Assembly (NCBI GenBank): GCA_905183005.1
Contig: CAJJDO010000076.1
Span: forward strand, 337,999-401,998
Source: Paramecium pentaurelia
Taxonomy: Eukaryota; Ciliophora; Oligohymenophorea; Peniculida; Parameciidae
DNA length: 64,000 bases
Reading direction: 5' to 3'
A program made the translations under genes and the position numbers. This document shows, one piece after another, positions 11,885 to 25,276 of this stretch (its first letter is position 1; every line of letters begins with the position of its first letter). The notes under the pieces are model-generated. The model had not been told where the DNA came from. It worked only from the letters and a program-made list of their open reading frames with translations, and did no database searches.

Positions 11885-13252
11885 TCATAATTATTTCAAT
11901 ACATACTCTATTTTATCAAAAGCTGAATTAAGTTCTGCTTCATTAATTATCAAAGGTGGAGTTAATCTATAAATTTATATAAAATATATATATACCTCAT
12001 AATAGTTTTATGTGTAGGTTTGCAAAGAAGACCTTCTTTAGCTAATTTAAGACAGAATTCCCATGCAACATCCCCTTTTCCATCTTAGAATTGAATGGCT
12101 CCCATTAATCCTCTACTTCTAATTTGAGTTACATTATTATATTTCTTTAATTCTACTAATCTTTTTTCCATAACTTTCCCTAAACTATTAGCATTTTCAA
12201 TCATTTTTTCTTCTTATAAAACTTCTAAGGCTTTAATGCATAGACTAGCTGCCAAAGGATTACCACCATATGTGGATCCATGTTCACCTGGCTTAATTTA
12301 CAACATAATCTAATCATCAGCTAGTACTGCAGAAATAGGATAAAATCCTCCTGATAATGCTTTACCCAATAATACCATATCTGGTCTGACATTATCCTAA
12401 TTAAATATTACAAAGATTTTATACATGTTCTACTGCTAACATTTTTCCAGTTCTTCCTAAACCTGTTTAGATTTCATCTACAATCATCAAAACATTGTAT
12501 TTATCACATAATGATCTTACTTATTTCAAATAATTTTAATCAGGAATTATGACTCCATTTTCACCTTATATTGCTTCAAAGAAAAAGGCAGCATAATTTG
12601 GATTAGCTTTAAATTTAGTCTCAATTGCATTAACACTAAATAGTCAAATTCGATTACTTGTTGTAATCAACAAGATCAAAGTTTAATCCCCCAAAAGGCC
12701 CAAATCTATTATATCTTTCTGGATCATCACTACTTCCACATGCTGCAATTGTTCTACCCCAAAAATTGCCATTTGCAAATAAAACTCTTGCTTCATTTTC
12801 AGGTACTTTCTTAACATTATATGCCCATCTTCTGGCAAATTTAATTGCTGATTCTCCTGCCTCAACTCCTGAATTCATAAATAACACTTTATCATATTTA
12901 AATAATTAGGTAATATACTTCTCAGCTTCTCCTAATTTATTGTTATAAAATCTATTATGATATATATTTAATCTTACGCTCTAGAAGTTAAAGTTAATTA
13001 AGAAGCTTATTTAACTAATTCTTAATAAATCTTCTCATGACAATGTCCTTGATTAACTGCTGAATATGCTGCTAAAAAATCCATATATTTCTTTCCTTCT
13101 TAATCCCAAACATAAATTCCTTTTCCTCTTGAAATTACTACAGGTAATGGATGATAATTATGACATCCATATTAATTTTCTAATTGTACAAAGTATTAAC
13201 TATTTTTCACTTATGAGAACTTCGCAATCGATTTGAACATAAGATTTTTCAT
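11885..13252 (-). CDS. OAT: Ornithine aminotransferase
   Basis: PLP-dependent class III aminotransferase converting ornithine and 2-oxoglutarate to glutamate semialdehyde and glutamate. Four introns (26, 22, 28 and 29 nt) leave exactly 421 codons (420 aa), the usual OAT length. Visible landmarks: N-terminal YGCHNYHPLPVVISRGKG, MDFLAAYSAVNQGHCH, the cofactor-binding MNSGVEAGESAIKFARRW, WGRTIAACGSSDDP, IVDEIQTGLGRTGK, and the Schiff-base lysine in LLGKALSGGFYP. It ends RLTPPLIINEAEL plus a short helix. The start MKNLMFKSIAKFS is basic and could be a mitochondrial presequence. The Spen-like gene lies upstream in the same orientation with a 53-bp gap. Confidence 0.95.
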
Positions 13253-13305
13253 TTGATAAATTAATACGTAATATTTTAATAATGAAAACTTCACAAATTA
13301 ATAAG

Positions 13306-15273
13306 TCATAATATATGATCTTAATTGTAATTGATGATTTTTTTCTTATCTTCAATATACAATGCAAGAATTTCTAATCCTTAAATTGGTAAAATGGTAT
13401 TTGTAATTTCATTTGGTGGAAGTAAATATAAAATGCTGTTTCCTATATATGCAACTCCAATCTTGTTCTTCTCAGAAAAATAATCTATATATTCTTAAAA
13501 GGCACTATTCTAATTATTTATTATGTTTAAAATCAATACCTAATTATAATCAGAAGGACAGAGTATGAATTTGAAAGCCTCATTTGCTGATTTTTTGGCA
13601 TCAGTAAAGTTTCCCTTATAATTCACTTAGATTTGAGGGGCCATTACAATAGGAGCCTTAAATAAATAATAGGAAATCCAAATTACTTCAGATTCTTAAC
13701 ATTTGGCATCCACTCCAACCTTATGACTCTTACTTCTAAACATAAATCCACTCCAAAATGTATCCCAATCCTATCTTTATTGTTGTTATTGTAATTGTTA
13801 ATTAGTATCAAAGTTTAAAAATCCATCAAGAATTTCTTAATTACCATTAGGATTAAATTTGATTTTCAATTCTTATTCCTAAGGTTGCATTTATAAAGGC
13901 ATATTAAATTATGTAGGATCTACATATTAATGCTATGGTCTCCGTTCCTATTTATGAATTATGAATGGTTATAAGGGCTATTAGTACATGACTTATTATG
14001 GAATGAAGAGTGGTTAATAACTAGGTTAAAAGGGCTATGTAACTGGAGGCATCATCATCATATTATTTGGTAATGGTTATTAGGGTAACATTTGAATTGG
14101 TTAATATTATTGTAATTATTATGGTGGTTACATGGGCATTTTTGGAAGTGATACTATTCCAACTTCACATTTTGAATCACCAAGAAGATCAACTAAATGT
14201 TATTAGAGATAGTTTCTTATCTAGATGGCTTGTTTTGTGTCTCTAAATTATAGAAGAGTGTATGATTTATAATTTGGATCTTATTGAATGTAATTCCATA
14301 AGAGAGGTCGACATTATTGATTCTAACATATCTTTTATTTAATAATTAAAAAAATTACTTCAAACAAAAATGCATGATCAACTTTTTTATTTAAATTAGG
14401 AGGAAAAAATATAAATAATACTGATGATAGTTTAGAATGTTATTCATTTGATAAACTAAAAAATCTAATAAAATTTACTTATTGCCAACAATATTGTGTC
14501 TTTTTATAGGGTCAGAAAAATAAATTTTTATTTAAGTAGAAAATTATTATTAAATACTATCCATTTTTTAATAAGCAGAAATAGCTTAATCTATCTAAAT
14601 TCAAATAAAAAAAGTTTATACAGTAAAAAATTTTATATAACTGTTAAATATATTATGCTTATTAGGATACAGATCAATCCTCTCTATAGAGCCAAATTAT
14701 GAAAAAATCTATAATTTTCACATTCTATTACCTAGCGAATCTTCAATTCATCATAATTCTTGGATATTCCACTAACAAACAATTCTCTAACGTAAAGTTG
14801 AATTTATATTTTTGGAGACTGTTCCAATGGAGTAATAGGTCCATTTGTTAATACTTATTTATTTTTCTCTTAAGATCTAGATCTAGATCGAGACCGAGAT
14901 TTGCATTTAGGAATAGCTTATTTATCAATCTAAGGTTTCACAGTCCAATCTCCTATTCGACCATCTTAAATTGCCTTATCAGCTGCATCATTATCAGCAA
15001 AAGCAATAAAAGCATAACATGAAATATGTAAAGGTAATCCTTTTGTGAATTAACTCCAATACCTGTAGGTGTTTTTCTGATGATTCTAATATCTATAATG
15101 TTTCCATAAGTTTAAAAGGTTTATTGCAATTATTAAGTAGTGACATTCAATGGTAAATTGGAGACATGGATTTTTTATCTAGCAGAAATAGGTTAAGCAG
15201 GGTTAGCAACTGGTAAAGGATATTATGGAGGTGAATTTTGAAATTGATGAGAAACAAAAGAATTATTGAGCAT
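13306..15273 (-). CDS. Spen-like RNA-binding protein (RRM-RS-RRM-SPOC)
   Basis: Four introns (23, 23, 27 and 23 nt) leave exactly 624 codons (623 aa). Order: RRM1 (IHVSNLPLNVTTQQLQQTF, CYAFIAFADNDAADKAI), a short RS tract of alternating Arg/Ser, RRM2 (ELFVSGISKNYDELKIRQIF), a weaker third RRM-like segment (SSVLFIFFPPN...RDTKQAIQIRNYLQ), a Pro/Gln/Met-rich linker, and a C-terminal SPOC domain (WDTFWSGFMFRSKSHKVGV, YLLPPNEITN). RRM plus C-terminal SPOC is the Spen/RBM15 architecture, which couples RNA binding to transcription or m6A machinery in animals and plants. Function here is inferred from architecture; ciliate Spen proteins are little studied as far as I know. Confidence 0.85.
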
Positions 15274-15443
15274 AGAAATTTTAAAAATATTAATATCATT
15301 TTCATATTTTATACTTCCTCTTAAATGTGAGAATAACTAAATTAAAATTAAATATCTGATTGAAATTCAATCAACTATTAGGTTTTCAATTGTATTTTAT
15401 GAGATTATTATCCCTTCATTAATGTATATATATAATTAATTAA

Positions 15444-18400
15444 ATGAATAACAACGATGAAATTATATAGAAGTTGGATGTGATTGTTGCAAATTACTTA
15501 AATCAACGAGATCATAATGGTTAACTGCTAACTTAAAAATATTCAGAGGCTTACATATATTCTTTAGTTCAGAAACATTTATTTGACTATGAAGCAATTT
15601 TTACAGCATCACAAAAATCTGTAATTGATGTCTTTGATTTTATAACTTCCCTATTAAAAGTATATTTACAGTTATCCAAACTTAGTTTACTTCAGAACCC
15701 ATAGAGGACACCTTATTTATAATTGTATAAGCCATAGATTTCTTCAAAGCAATCTGTGAAGAATACTAAACTTATACTATCAAATTTTGTGACCTTTCAA
15801 GTTATCTTTGTAAATACAATCCCAATTTGGATGATGTAAATATCCAATCTGATTTTAATAGAAGGATGTACCTCTACAAAATAGAACCATAACTTATCAT
15901 AAATATCCTCCTTTGAAATAATTCAATAAACCATAAAGTAGATAAGTAAGAAGTATTGATTTAGAGGCTCCAATCATTCTTGGAACTCTAGGTCATTATA
16001 TAAAAAGAATCAATAAAGATAAAGTATATATAGATTCTTAGAAAAACTAAAACAGTTCTATTCTAAGAATGTAATATTAAGAATCAGAATCTAAGATTCT
16101 AATACTCCATCAATATAGTGATTATATTAGTATTTATAATCCAGATTGTACATTGTTAAATAGATTGAGACCAAAGGCATAATAATTGAGAAATATTATT
16201 CATGATTTTTGTTGGTCTGAAGAACAATAAAGAATTGGTATATTATTTAAAGATGCATGGATTTGTTTTATGGATTAAAGTGATTAATTTGAATTGGAAA
16301 AGTACTTTACAACAAAAATAGATTAAAATAGAATATATTATGTTCAAAGCAAATGGATGACTGTAGGTACTGATTCAAAAATATCTATATGGAATTTGGA
16401 AACTGAAAATAGTAGTGTTATATCTCATGATCAAATTAAAAATGTTGTAAATATAGTTGAAATAACTTATTTATAATTAGTATGTATTGCTTGTTAAGAT
16501 AAATTGACAATGTGGGATCTATGGGAATAAAATAAACCTAAATTATTATTTAAATTACAAGTCAATCATAGTAGATTGAATAATATTGTATTCTTTTAAG
16601 AATATCACTTAATTATAACTTCTGGGTTTGATACTAAAGTTAATCTTTATTAATTGCATAAGAAATATAATGATGGAGATTACGTTGGTTAATTGGAAGG
16701 TCATAATGCTATTGTTACAGCAATCTAATGTGTAGAGAAATCTCCAATAGTAATAACAACTGATGATCGATTGATTGTAAAATTATGGGATATCAGAATT
16801 ATGAAATGCATATAATCTTTTGATTTAGAAATGAAATAATCTATCAATTACATTACTATAATGTAGAATCTATCAAGTGTATGTTTTGCTACGAATCGAT
16901 TAATCGTAATGGCTTTTGAAGGTCATAATAAAAATCTTTCTTAACCTAAACCTTAAAAGTAAAGGACTATACACTTATATCCTAAATAGGTAGAATTAAA
17001 TGCAATAAGAAAATAATTGATTGTCTCAACAAATAGAGATATTCGAATTATCAATTTATCTAATGGATAAACGGATACCATAATAAAGGCTATGATTGGT
17101 CAAACAGATGATATGATCAATCAATTTAAACGTATTATATGTCAATATTCAAAGCAATTCAATAGTATAAAAAGATAGTACTTGGAACTACAAAGGGACT
17201 AATTAAAATATTTGATACAAATTCTGGTGACTTAATTAAAGAATACTAAAATAATAGTAATAAAATTACTCATCTTTCAATTGATTATTAAAATAGAATA
17301 ATTTCTACATCATCATTAGATGGTTAGTTACATATCTATAAGGAGAATAATTTAAATTTAGAATCCTTAAGAAAAGCTGAAAATGTTCATAATGGTATTG
17401 ATTATTGTTATGTTTCTTTATTCCATGATTTGATTATTACAGCAGGTGTTGATATTGTATGCTTATGGAATTTGGAATTCACAAAACCAGTCTCTACAAT
17501 TAGAACTGAATCACCTCCTAAAGGTGTTTGTATTTTAGATGGTTATCGTATATTGATTATTGGATGTAAAATTAATACATATTTTCTTTAATTTCATAAG
17601 AGTGAGGATTAATACTTTTATTAATAATTAGGATTTATTCAATAAAGTTGTTGTACTTTTACTGATAAAAATGGTACAGTTCTTTTAGGATCTAGAAAAG
17701 GTTTGATCTGTAAACTTTAATTTAATACATAAAAAAGTTAAAAAGTATAGTTTCATCCATTTAGATAAAATTGGGAAGACTATAATTTAGGAGTCAATAA
17801 TCATAAAGTTACTAGATTTGTTATTAGCACAACTCATGAATTGAAATTAGAATAATATTTTGAAGCTCATAAAAAAAGAATATAACATATAGATTTTATA
17901 TCATTAGAGGGTGATAATTTATTAAAAGAAGGTTAATCTAAAGTAATATCTACATCTAAAGATGGTTTTTTGAAAATCTTTGATTATCCATCATTTGAAT
18001 TAATGTGTGCATTGAATGTTAACCATATTCTACCACTAAAATGGTCAATTATAATTGATGAACATGAAATTCTTAAATTTAAAGTGGCTTTTGCATTAAA
18101 AGTAATTCATTTTATTAGATCTTAACCTAATTTGACTATTAGTCATTTAAGAATGCTAGAACCTAATTCAATATTTAAAAATTTATTAGGTCAATAGAAA
18201 TTCTTTAAATAAAATATAAATGATAATAAAGTTTAATTATTATAAGACTTTTATGAACCTAGAGATTTAGTATTTCAAAAAGTAAAGGGATTCTATAAAA
18301 GTGAATTATAAGGACTTTCTTTGAAATAAATTGAAGAAAAGAAGAAAGTATTACTTCAAGCAAAAATGTTTGAGAAAGATTATACTGAATAAAACTTTTA

Positions 18401-19079
18401 ATCAGAATAAAAATAAAATGAAGATATAGGAAATAAAGAATTTAAAAGTTGGTAATAATTCTTACATCCAAATTTCAGAAAGAATGGAGTACAAGGAGAA
18501 ATTGAATAAATTGAAAGATTACATATGATTCATTAATTTGAAAAAAAATTAGATTAAGTTTTAACTAAAGAAGATGATACAAACATTAAGCCAAATATAT
18601 CAGGAAGAAGATATTCAAAAACAAAATAAGATATCTAAAACAAAAGTGCAAATAAATCAACAAGATTTAGAACCACTCTTCCTTTCTTTTAATATGCTAG
18701 TGATAGAAAATTGGCATCAATTCCTGCATCAACTGATACTTCTCAAAGATCTACTCATATTGGATATGATACTATGAGAGAAGAATACTCAAAAAAGAAA
18801 TTCTAAAGAGTTTAATTTTTGACTTAAAATATTGGTTAATTGATCTCTGATTTGGATTAAAATAAAAAAAAATAAGGATTAGAAATAGGAGAAAATGCTA
18901 TGAGAAAAACTAGTGGATAAGTATTTAATTAAATTGTTAATAATTTAAATGAAAAACTAAGAGATTCAAAATTTAAGAAATATTCTAGAAGTATGTGTAA
19001 ACAAGATCTAGAAGGAATTTTAATTGATGCTCATCTAAATTCTATGCATTCTAAATAATCTTTAAGGAGAATACCATGA
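15444..19079 (+). CDS. Large WD40-repeat protein
   Basis: About 1,190 aa encoded in several exons (introns include 26 nt near 15660), ending ...SLRRIP at TGA 19077-19079. The N-terminal 150 residues are helical. Then come two sets of WD-type repeats with recognisable units: TVGTDSKISIWNLE, CQDKLTMWDLWE, TSGFDTKVNLYQLH, TTDDRLIVKLWDIR, TSSLDGQLHIYKE, TAGVDIVCLWNLE, STSKDGFLKIFDYP. The C-terminal 300 residues are polar with helical stretches (QIEEKKKVLLQAKMF). Large double-propeller WD40 proteins with helical tails are common in ciliary proteomes (CFAP43/44/57-like), which is the likely context, but I cannot assign an orthologue. Exact exon borders near 15940 and 17110 are unresolved. Confidence 0.8.
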
Positions 19080-19220
19080 TTTCAGAATTTAAATTAATTT
19101 TAATTCATCTCTTTTATGTATAAGATAATCCTTAAAGATTATCATTTAAACATCAAATTATTTTATTTAATATTTTTTAAAGAAATAAAAACTATTTTAT
19201 ATATAATTTATTAGAATCAA

Positions 19221-20617
19221 ATGGGTATCACTTGTTCATGTTAAACAAAAATTGATGATGACTATATTCTAGATGATGCACCTTTAAATGAGGCCAATTA
19301 ATAATAACATACTGATCTTCTCCAAAATGCTGATAAGATTGAAGGAAAAGAATAAGAACAATAAAAAGAACAATAAACTATAGATATAGATCCAATTCAA
19401 CTTAAATCATATGAAATTGAGGATAATTGTCCCCAAGGTCTATAACCACTTTCATTTTAAGCCTAATAAGAATTTATTGATCAATATCCTGCTATAGTCA
19501 AAAAACAACTTTAGAAATTACCAAGGCTTGAAATTAAGGCTACTCTTACTCCTAATTATAAAAGAATACCTTTAATAGATACTCCGTAATGACTTCTATC
19601 TAAATAATTAGTTATTAATTATTAAATGGAGATGTTTATGTAGGGTAATGGGCTGAAGGAAAACCCTTTGGTTTAGGCAAAATATATTATCTTGATCACC
19701 AGGTCTACGAGGGTCAAGTTGTAGATGGAGTTCCTGATGGAGAGGGCAGAAAAATATTCAAAGATGGATCTTTTTACACTGGTATTAAACAAACTATAAT
19801 TCAAAAGGATAATTTAAAATGGGAGAAATAAATGGAAAGGGTAAGTTTACAAGATAAGATGGTTTCAAATATGAAGGTGATTTCTTATGTGGAAGACCTG
19901 ATGGAAATGGAATTGAAACATGGCCAGATGGTACTAATTATCAAGGTCAATATAAATTGGGAAAAAAAAACGGAAAAGGAACATTTACTTGGAGTAATAG
20001 GAAAAATAAGAAAACAGGTAAATTAGAAACCTATACTGGTTTTTTTAAAAATGATGTATTTCATGGATAAGGTAGATATGAATGGTTAGATGATAGAATA
20101 TATGATGGAGAGTGGGTAGAAGGAAGAATGGAAGGGAAAGGAGAGTTTATTTGGCCAGGTACATATTTAATTAAATTAATTTTAGACAAGAGAAAATATA
20201 CAGGACATTATTTGAAAGACATTAAATCAGGTTATGGTGAATTAGAATGGCCTGATGGAAAAAAATTGTCAGGTTAATGGAGAATGGGTAAATTAACTGG
20301 AATTGTTACACTTACAATCAAAGGTAAAATAAAGGAAGGACAAACTGAACCAGAACCGGACAAAATCTTTTTATCTGAATGGGAAGATGGGAGAAGAATA
20401 AAATGGTTAGATAATTAAAAACCTAGTGGAATACATAGTAATATTAGTTAACTAAGAAATTTTGATGAACATCAATAAAATACAAGTTAAATTATAAAAT
20501 CTCAAATTAGATAAGATGATATACAATCAAATAATAAGGATTAATTATTGAATAATTCTGAAATTCAATAATAAAATACTGTTTTTTAATAAAATGAATA
20601 AATAAAGTAAATTTAGC

Positions 20618-20648
<31 letters not shown>

Positions 20649-20838
20649 TTAGATTATCGAAAATTAGAATAATATCTCTATAAAATAAAATTAATAGGAC
20701 AATGTTAGCTCAAATATAGAAGATAATTAATTTTATTAATTTAATGATAATAAATAATAAAATGAAAAATAAAGTGCATTAGTAAAGAATTTTGATTAAC
20801 AATAATAGGAAGTTTAAAAAGAGAAAACAGATATATGA
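19221..20838 (+). CDS. N-myristoylation-type MORN-repeat protein
   Basis: Three introns (26, 26 and 27 nt) leave exactly 513 codons (512 aa). The N-terminus MGITCSCQTK fits a dual acylation signal: Gly2 for myristate, Cys5 and Cys7 for palmitate, suggesting membrane attachment. Residues about 125-380 hold roughly nine MORN units such as GDVYVGQWAEGKPFGLGKIY, GFKYEGDFLCGRPDGNG, NYQGQYKLGKKNGKGTF and IYDGEWVEGRMEGKGEF. The tail is Gln/Asn-rich and includes an 11-residue poly-Gln run. MORN proteins bind lipids and build cortical scaffolds in protists. Start is the ATG carrying the acylation motif. Confidence 0.88.
20614..20646 (+). repeat. TAA microsatellite coding for poly-Gln
   Basis: Within the last exon of the MORN gene lies TAG, CAA and nine consecutive TAA codons, all read as Gln. 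In this genetic code a trinucleotide TAA repeat is a Gln expansion, so replication slippage directly changes poly-Q length. Confidence 0.9.
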
Positions 20839-20991
20839 TAGCAATTTATATTTTATAGTATATTCATAATTTTTTTATTGTATTTATTATTGTATTTTCT
20901 TTATACATTAAATGTGTGTAGAGAAATATATATAATTAAAATAATTTAAATATTTTAAATTAATAATATATCATTATAAATTGGATTATAA

Positions 20992-22212
20992 TCAAGATAT
21001 GCTCTATGTTTTAATTTTATTAGTTGGTTTTCTAGGTGTCTTTTTGGAATCACTGTTTGCTTATGTTCTCATTCTTATGTTTCTTTTAAATGGCATTAAA
21101 AAGTTGGATTTTTCATCATATTATTTTGAATAAAATTATTAAACAAAAGATTTCATAGCATCATCATCAACTGTATTTACTTATTAAGTTTATGCATTAG
21201 TTGGAGTAAATAAATATTATGTTGAATTGAATTCTTCAGCTAAATCCATCTTTTGATGATTCAATTTTAATAGTGATAGAACTTCAGGTTTTTGTTTAAT
21301 TTTTTCTAAATCTTGTCCTAATGGAGCTTATTATTATAAGGCCATAATAAAATTAGCTTCTTTTTCTATATTACTTATTGTTCCCATCCTTCTAAAAGTT
21401 CTAGCAGTATTTACTTTATGAGTATTTTCTGTTTTAAATTTAATGTCTTCTTTGACAATAGGATCGAAATTAATATGCATCAAATCTTATTTTGATCCTT
21501 ATCTACTGAAATAATCTACAAGAGCATAGAACTTCATGTCATCGAATTCGAAGTATTTTTTAGGTTTTTATTAACTTTCTCTTAGTTCTTATGAAATTTA
21601 TTTTACTCTTTGTAAATAACTTTTACTAAAAACATCTAATTTTGGAGGTCTTAAAGAATCTGCATACTTTTTGACAGCTAACATTTTTTAGAGTAGCATA
21701 GCATTTTTCTTTTTTTCATATTCATTGTATTATTTAAGAATGGCTATTTCAGCAGGTGTAAATTTTTCATTCAAATCTATATTAAAAAATTAAGTTACCT
21801 GCTGATTCTTTATAACCAACACCTAAATCATATTTCATAAGGAAACCATGTTACCATCCTTTTTCTCCCAATAATCTGTCTGGCAATATTTTCAATATTT
21901 TATGTCCTGGTGGTCCAATAAAGGATTATGTTTAATCGATCTAATTTAATGTGACCCTACTTTGCAGAACTGTTTTCGACAAAATTTTCTAGCAGAATTT
22001 TTATCACAACCTTCCTCACGTAATTTAAGGTACATCATGGCGTTGTTGTTGTTAGATGCATGAATTCGAGTGCACATAAAAAATATATTAATGATTAATG
22101 AAATCATCATAATGAAGAACCAATAATAATTAAGAAAAACTTTTATACAAAAATAGATAACAATATTAAGACTTATTAGAGTTTTTTGTAATATTTTAGA
22201 TTTTTTTAACAT
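20992..22212 (-). CDS. Hypothetical protein with N-terminal membrane segment
   Basis: Two introns (20 and 22 nt) leave exactly 407 minus 14 = 393 codons (392 aa) from the ATG at 22212 to TGA 20992-20994, supporting this start. The N-terminus has a long hydrophobic stretch (YYWFFIMMISLIINIFFM). Then comes a Cys/Lys-rich segment (CDKNSARKFCRKQFCK) and a soluble, basic domain with IGPPGHKILKILPDRLLG, GWQHGFLMKYDLGVGY and TPAEIAILKQYNEYEKKK. The tail is Lys/Arg/Thr-rich. I recognise no family. The mixture of basic patches and a short membrane anchor would fit an organellar membrane protein, but that is a guess. It converges on the MORN gene. Confidence 0.6.
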
Positions 22213-22517
22213 AATTTATGTATATTAAATATCAAAGTCTGTTTAAGAAAATACAAATATTAGTAATATGTTACAAAAAATTGATATATTTCTACACCTA
22301 CGTAAATATAAGTACTTTATATTAAAATCTATAAATAAAAAGGACTCTCATAAAAAAAAACAAAAGTATTTAAAATTTATGAAAATAAATGAACTTGAAT
22401 AAATATTGTTTATAAGTGTGTATAGTTTCGTTGAATTATATTAAGAATTTACAGTAGAATAATTACTTTAATATAGTAATATTATAAATATAATTAATAT
22501 TTATTATTAAAAATTAT
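22213..22517. other. AT-rich divergent intergenic stretch
   Basis: About 305 bp between two divergent genes (hypothetical - and LRR +). No reading frame, RNA or repeat seen. It presumably serves as promoter for both. Confidence 0.5.
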
Positions 22518-23695
22518 ATGCCACCTAAAAAAGAAGAGAGAAAACCGCTGGAACCCATGTTTCAAGAAATCCCACTATTTTATGAATATATAGATTATTC
22601 AAATGAGTAAATGGAATAATTGAATGAATATTTGAATTACTTCAAACCAGAATTGAGTGCTATGATGAAGAATAATATTTTTGATAATATGGAAATATTA
22701 TGTCAAACAATAGGAATTGCTAGACATCCATCATTTATATTGCCAACTTAAATGATTGATTTAAATGATTTTGATGAAAATACAAAATTTAGAAACCCTG
22801 AAGAATTAGATGGAGATTAAGTACCTTAAATGATTTAAATAAATTCTGTAATTTTGATTATATATGATGACATAGATAAAAATAGATCTATTTACATTAA
22901 GATTACTAGATTATTGTGCAGGTGTTAGTGGATTGACAACTATAAAAATGTCAAATAATGGTTTAACAGCTAGGTAATACTAATAGATAGCACAAATAAT
23001 TAATAATCCTGAAAATAAAGTTAAAAAGTTATTTATTGATTGGTAACAAATTAATGAAAACTTTTTATAATAAGTATAATAAATCGAATTTTTAACATTA
23101 AGATCTTGTTAATTAAGTATAAATTTATTTTTATAAATTATTAGCAAATTAACAAATTCAAACATTAACATTAAATGTCCAAAATTTGAAATGTTTAGAT
23201 TTGTATGATAATAGATTATCAAAAGAAGCTTTAAATTTAATAGGAAAAATGTTGGGTTAAAATAGTTTAATGGAATATTTAGGTTTAGCTAAGAATTAAA
23301 TATAAACATTTGATGATTTATAAGGAATAACATAAAATATAGGTAGATTTTAAATGAGTCAAGAAGAATATGATGAATATAAAACTAAAGAAAAGGAGAG
23401 AGAAGCTATTATTGAAAGAAATAAGAAAGTAAAGAAAAAAGGAACTGAAGAACCTGTACCATTTTTAGAACCAATTCAATAGATAGATAATAATTGGTAT
23501 TTAATGAAGAATTCAAGATTATGGTTGATAAATCTATCAATGAATTAGATTGATGATTAATCTAGAGATGCCATAGAGAAATTCTTACTATAAACAGGAG
23601 AAAACTTCTAATTGGTATTGATGGGCAATAGATTTGATGATCAGAAGGCATTATAAAAAACAAAAAAGAAGTTTGGAAAGAAATTAGTATTATGA
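22518..23695 (+). CDS. Leucine-rich-repeat protein
   Basis: Starts MPPKKEERKPLEPMFQEIP and ends KKFGKKLVL at TGA 23693-23695. At least two or three short introns lie between about 22850 and 23150, where the frame shifts. The middle contains LRR units (GVSGLTTIKMSNNGLTA, LFIDWQQI, LKCLDLYDNRLSKEALNLIG, SLMEYLGLAKNQIQ). A charged insert (YDEYKTKEKEREAIIERNKK) precedes a last repeat (SRLWLINLSMNQIDDQSRDAI). Of the ribonuclease-inhibitor/tropomodulin style used as protein-binding scaffolds; many ciliary proteins look like this. Function unassigned. Confidence 0.75.
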
Positions 23696-23714
23696 TTCTA
23701 TTTATTTTAACTCA

Positions 23715-25034
23715 ATGAAATCAACAAAGACCAGACAAATTACAAATACATCTCAAATTGAAACTACACTGAACAATTAGAGTATTTCTTCTCTTAAAGT
23801 TCTTAAATTGCCATACTTGTACACAAAACATAATCAAGTTCTATCTACATCTAGGAAACTCTTATTAGAAGAGAATTCTGTCCTTATGTAGTTAAATAAC
23901 TAGAAAAAAGATTTGTTAAAACTGATTTATGATAGATAATTAGATGATGCTATAGATAGTAAATCATTCTTACAATAGTGTAGCAACAAAGAAATTAGTT
24001 TAGTAATGTATTGCCTATGATCTGAATATATTTGGTAAATCACTTCATATACTGGCAGACATGTATATATCTAATAGAGAATTTGCAAATGGATTGTACA
24101 TTTATAATGTACTTAGAGTTTTAGCAGATGTTTAAAATAATTAAGCTCTTAAAATTGAAGCTTTAATTCAAATGGGAGATTTGTGTAAATTATAATAATA
24201 GTATCAACTCAGCAAGATATTTTTAAAGAAAGCTCTTTAATATGTATGGTATATGAATGATACTGAAAATGAAGCAACAATTTATGATTATTTTGGAGTT
24301 CTTTATTATGTATAAGGAGAATTAAGATTGGCTAAAGAATATCATGATAGAGCTATGAATTTTATTAAAGAATCTAATGATAGTGCTGCACGTAAACATG
24401 GTATTGAATATGTAAAGACTTATATAAAAAGAATTAATTATTAATCTTAAATTATGAATAATATGGTATTATCTAAATTAGGATTAATTTAAGGTAATGA
24501 AACAGAAATTAAATTAAATACACTTCTAGATTTTAATATATTGACAGATTAAATTTTATAAGATTATGAATTTTAAGTTGAAATGTCAACACCAAATAGA
24601 CCATAAAGATGTATAACTAAAAATGGAGTACTTTAAAATGATGTTGATATGTTTGAAAATGTAAAAGAATTGCATGAAAGATAAAAAAAAAGAAAATTTT
24701 TTGAAAAAAAAATACCAGTAATGCATTTAACTAGATCAGTATTTAAATAAACAATTGAAGAATAACTTGAATAACGTATGAAAACAGATAAACAAAAAAA
24801 TGTATATATATATAATAAATCTTATTATTATAGTCTGTTGATGAATTTAAGAAATAATTATAAAAATTTCACACTTATAAAAATTTTCCTGAAAAATTAG
24901 AAAAAGTAAATATAAATCATCTCTCTCCAAATAGAAATCTTATTGGTTTTAAATATAGTTTTAAACCTATGAGACATTAATTGCTAGATTTATTTGGTGA
25001 AATTGAATAATATATGTATTTACATTCATCCTGA
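23715..25034 (+). CDS. TPR-like helical repeat protein
   Basis: Begins 20 bp after the LRR stop and ends HQLLDLFGEIEQYMYLHSS at TGA 25032-25034. One intron of about 32 nt lies near 24805-24830 and another near 23940-24010; the exact splice of the latter is unresolved. The core has TPR-type helical pairs: LHILADMYISNREFANGLYIY, KIEALIQMGDLCKLQQQYQL, ATIYDYFGVLYYVQGELRLA. The N-terminus is Ser/Thr-rich and the C-terminus strongly basic (ERQKKRKFFEKKIP). Tandem placement with the LRR gene is close, but ciliates do not usually make operons. Role probably structural or assembly-related. Confidence 0.7.
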
Positions 25035-25276
25035 GTTTTTATATTTGAAATTATTATTAAATATTTCATACAAATTTAGGTATGAATAAAATATTATATT
25101 CATATTTTCAAATAATACAAATAAATACTTTAATAATTTATGAATACATTATTCTTTATTATATCATTTCTATTATGTTAATCTTTACTTATTCTTTTGA
25201 TTTACATTCAATTTGAATTAAGATGTAATCTAGAAAATATATAAATGTCTATTATATTAAATATTTAATTTTGGAT

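Noticed and set aside
12654..12887. Separate small genes from standard-code ORFs in the aminotransferase region
   Set aside because: Both ORFs at this spot lie within exon 2 of the ornithine aminotransferase; one of them is its out-of-frame shadow.
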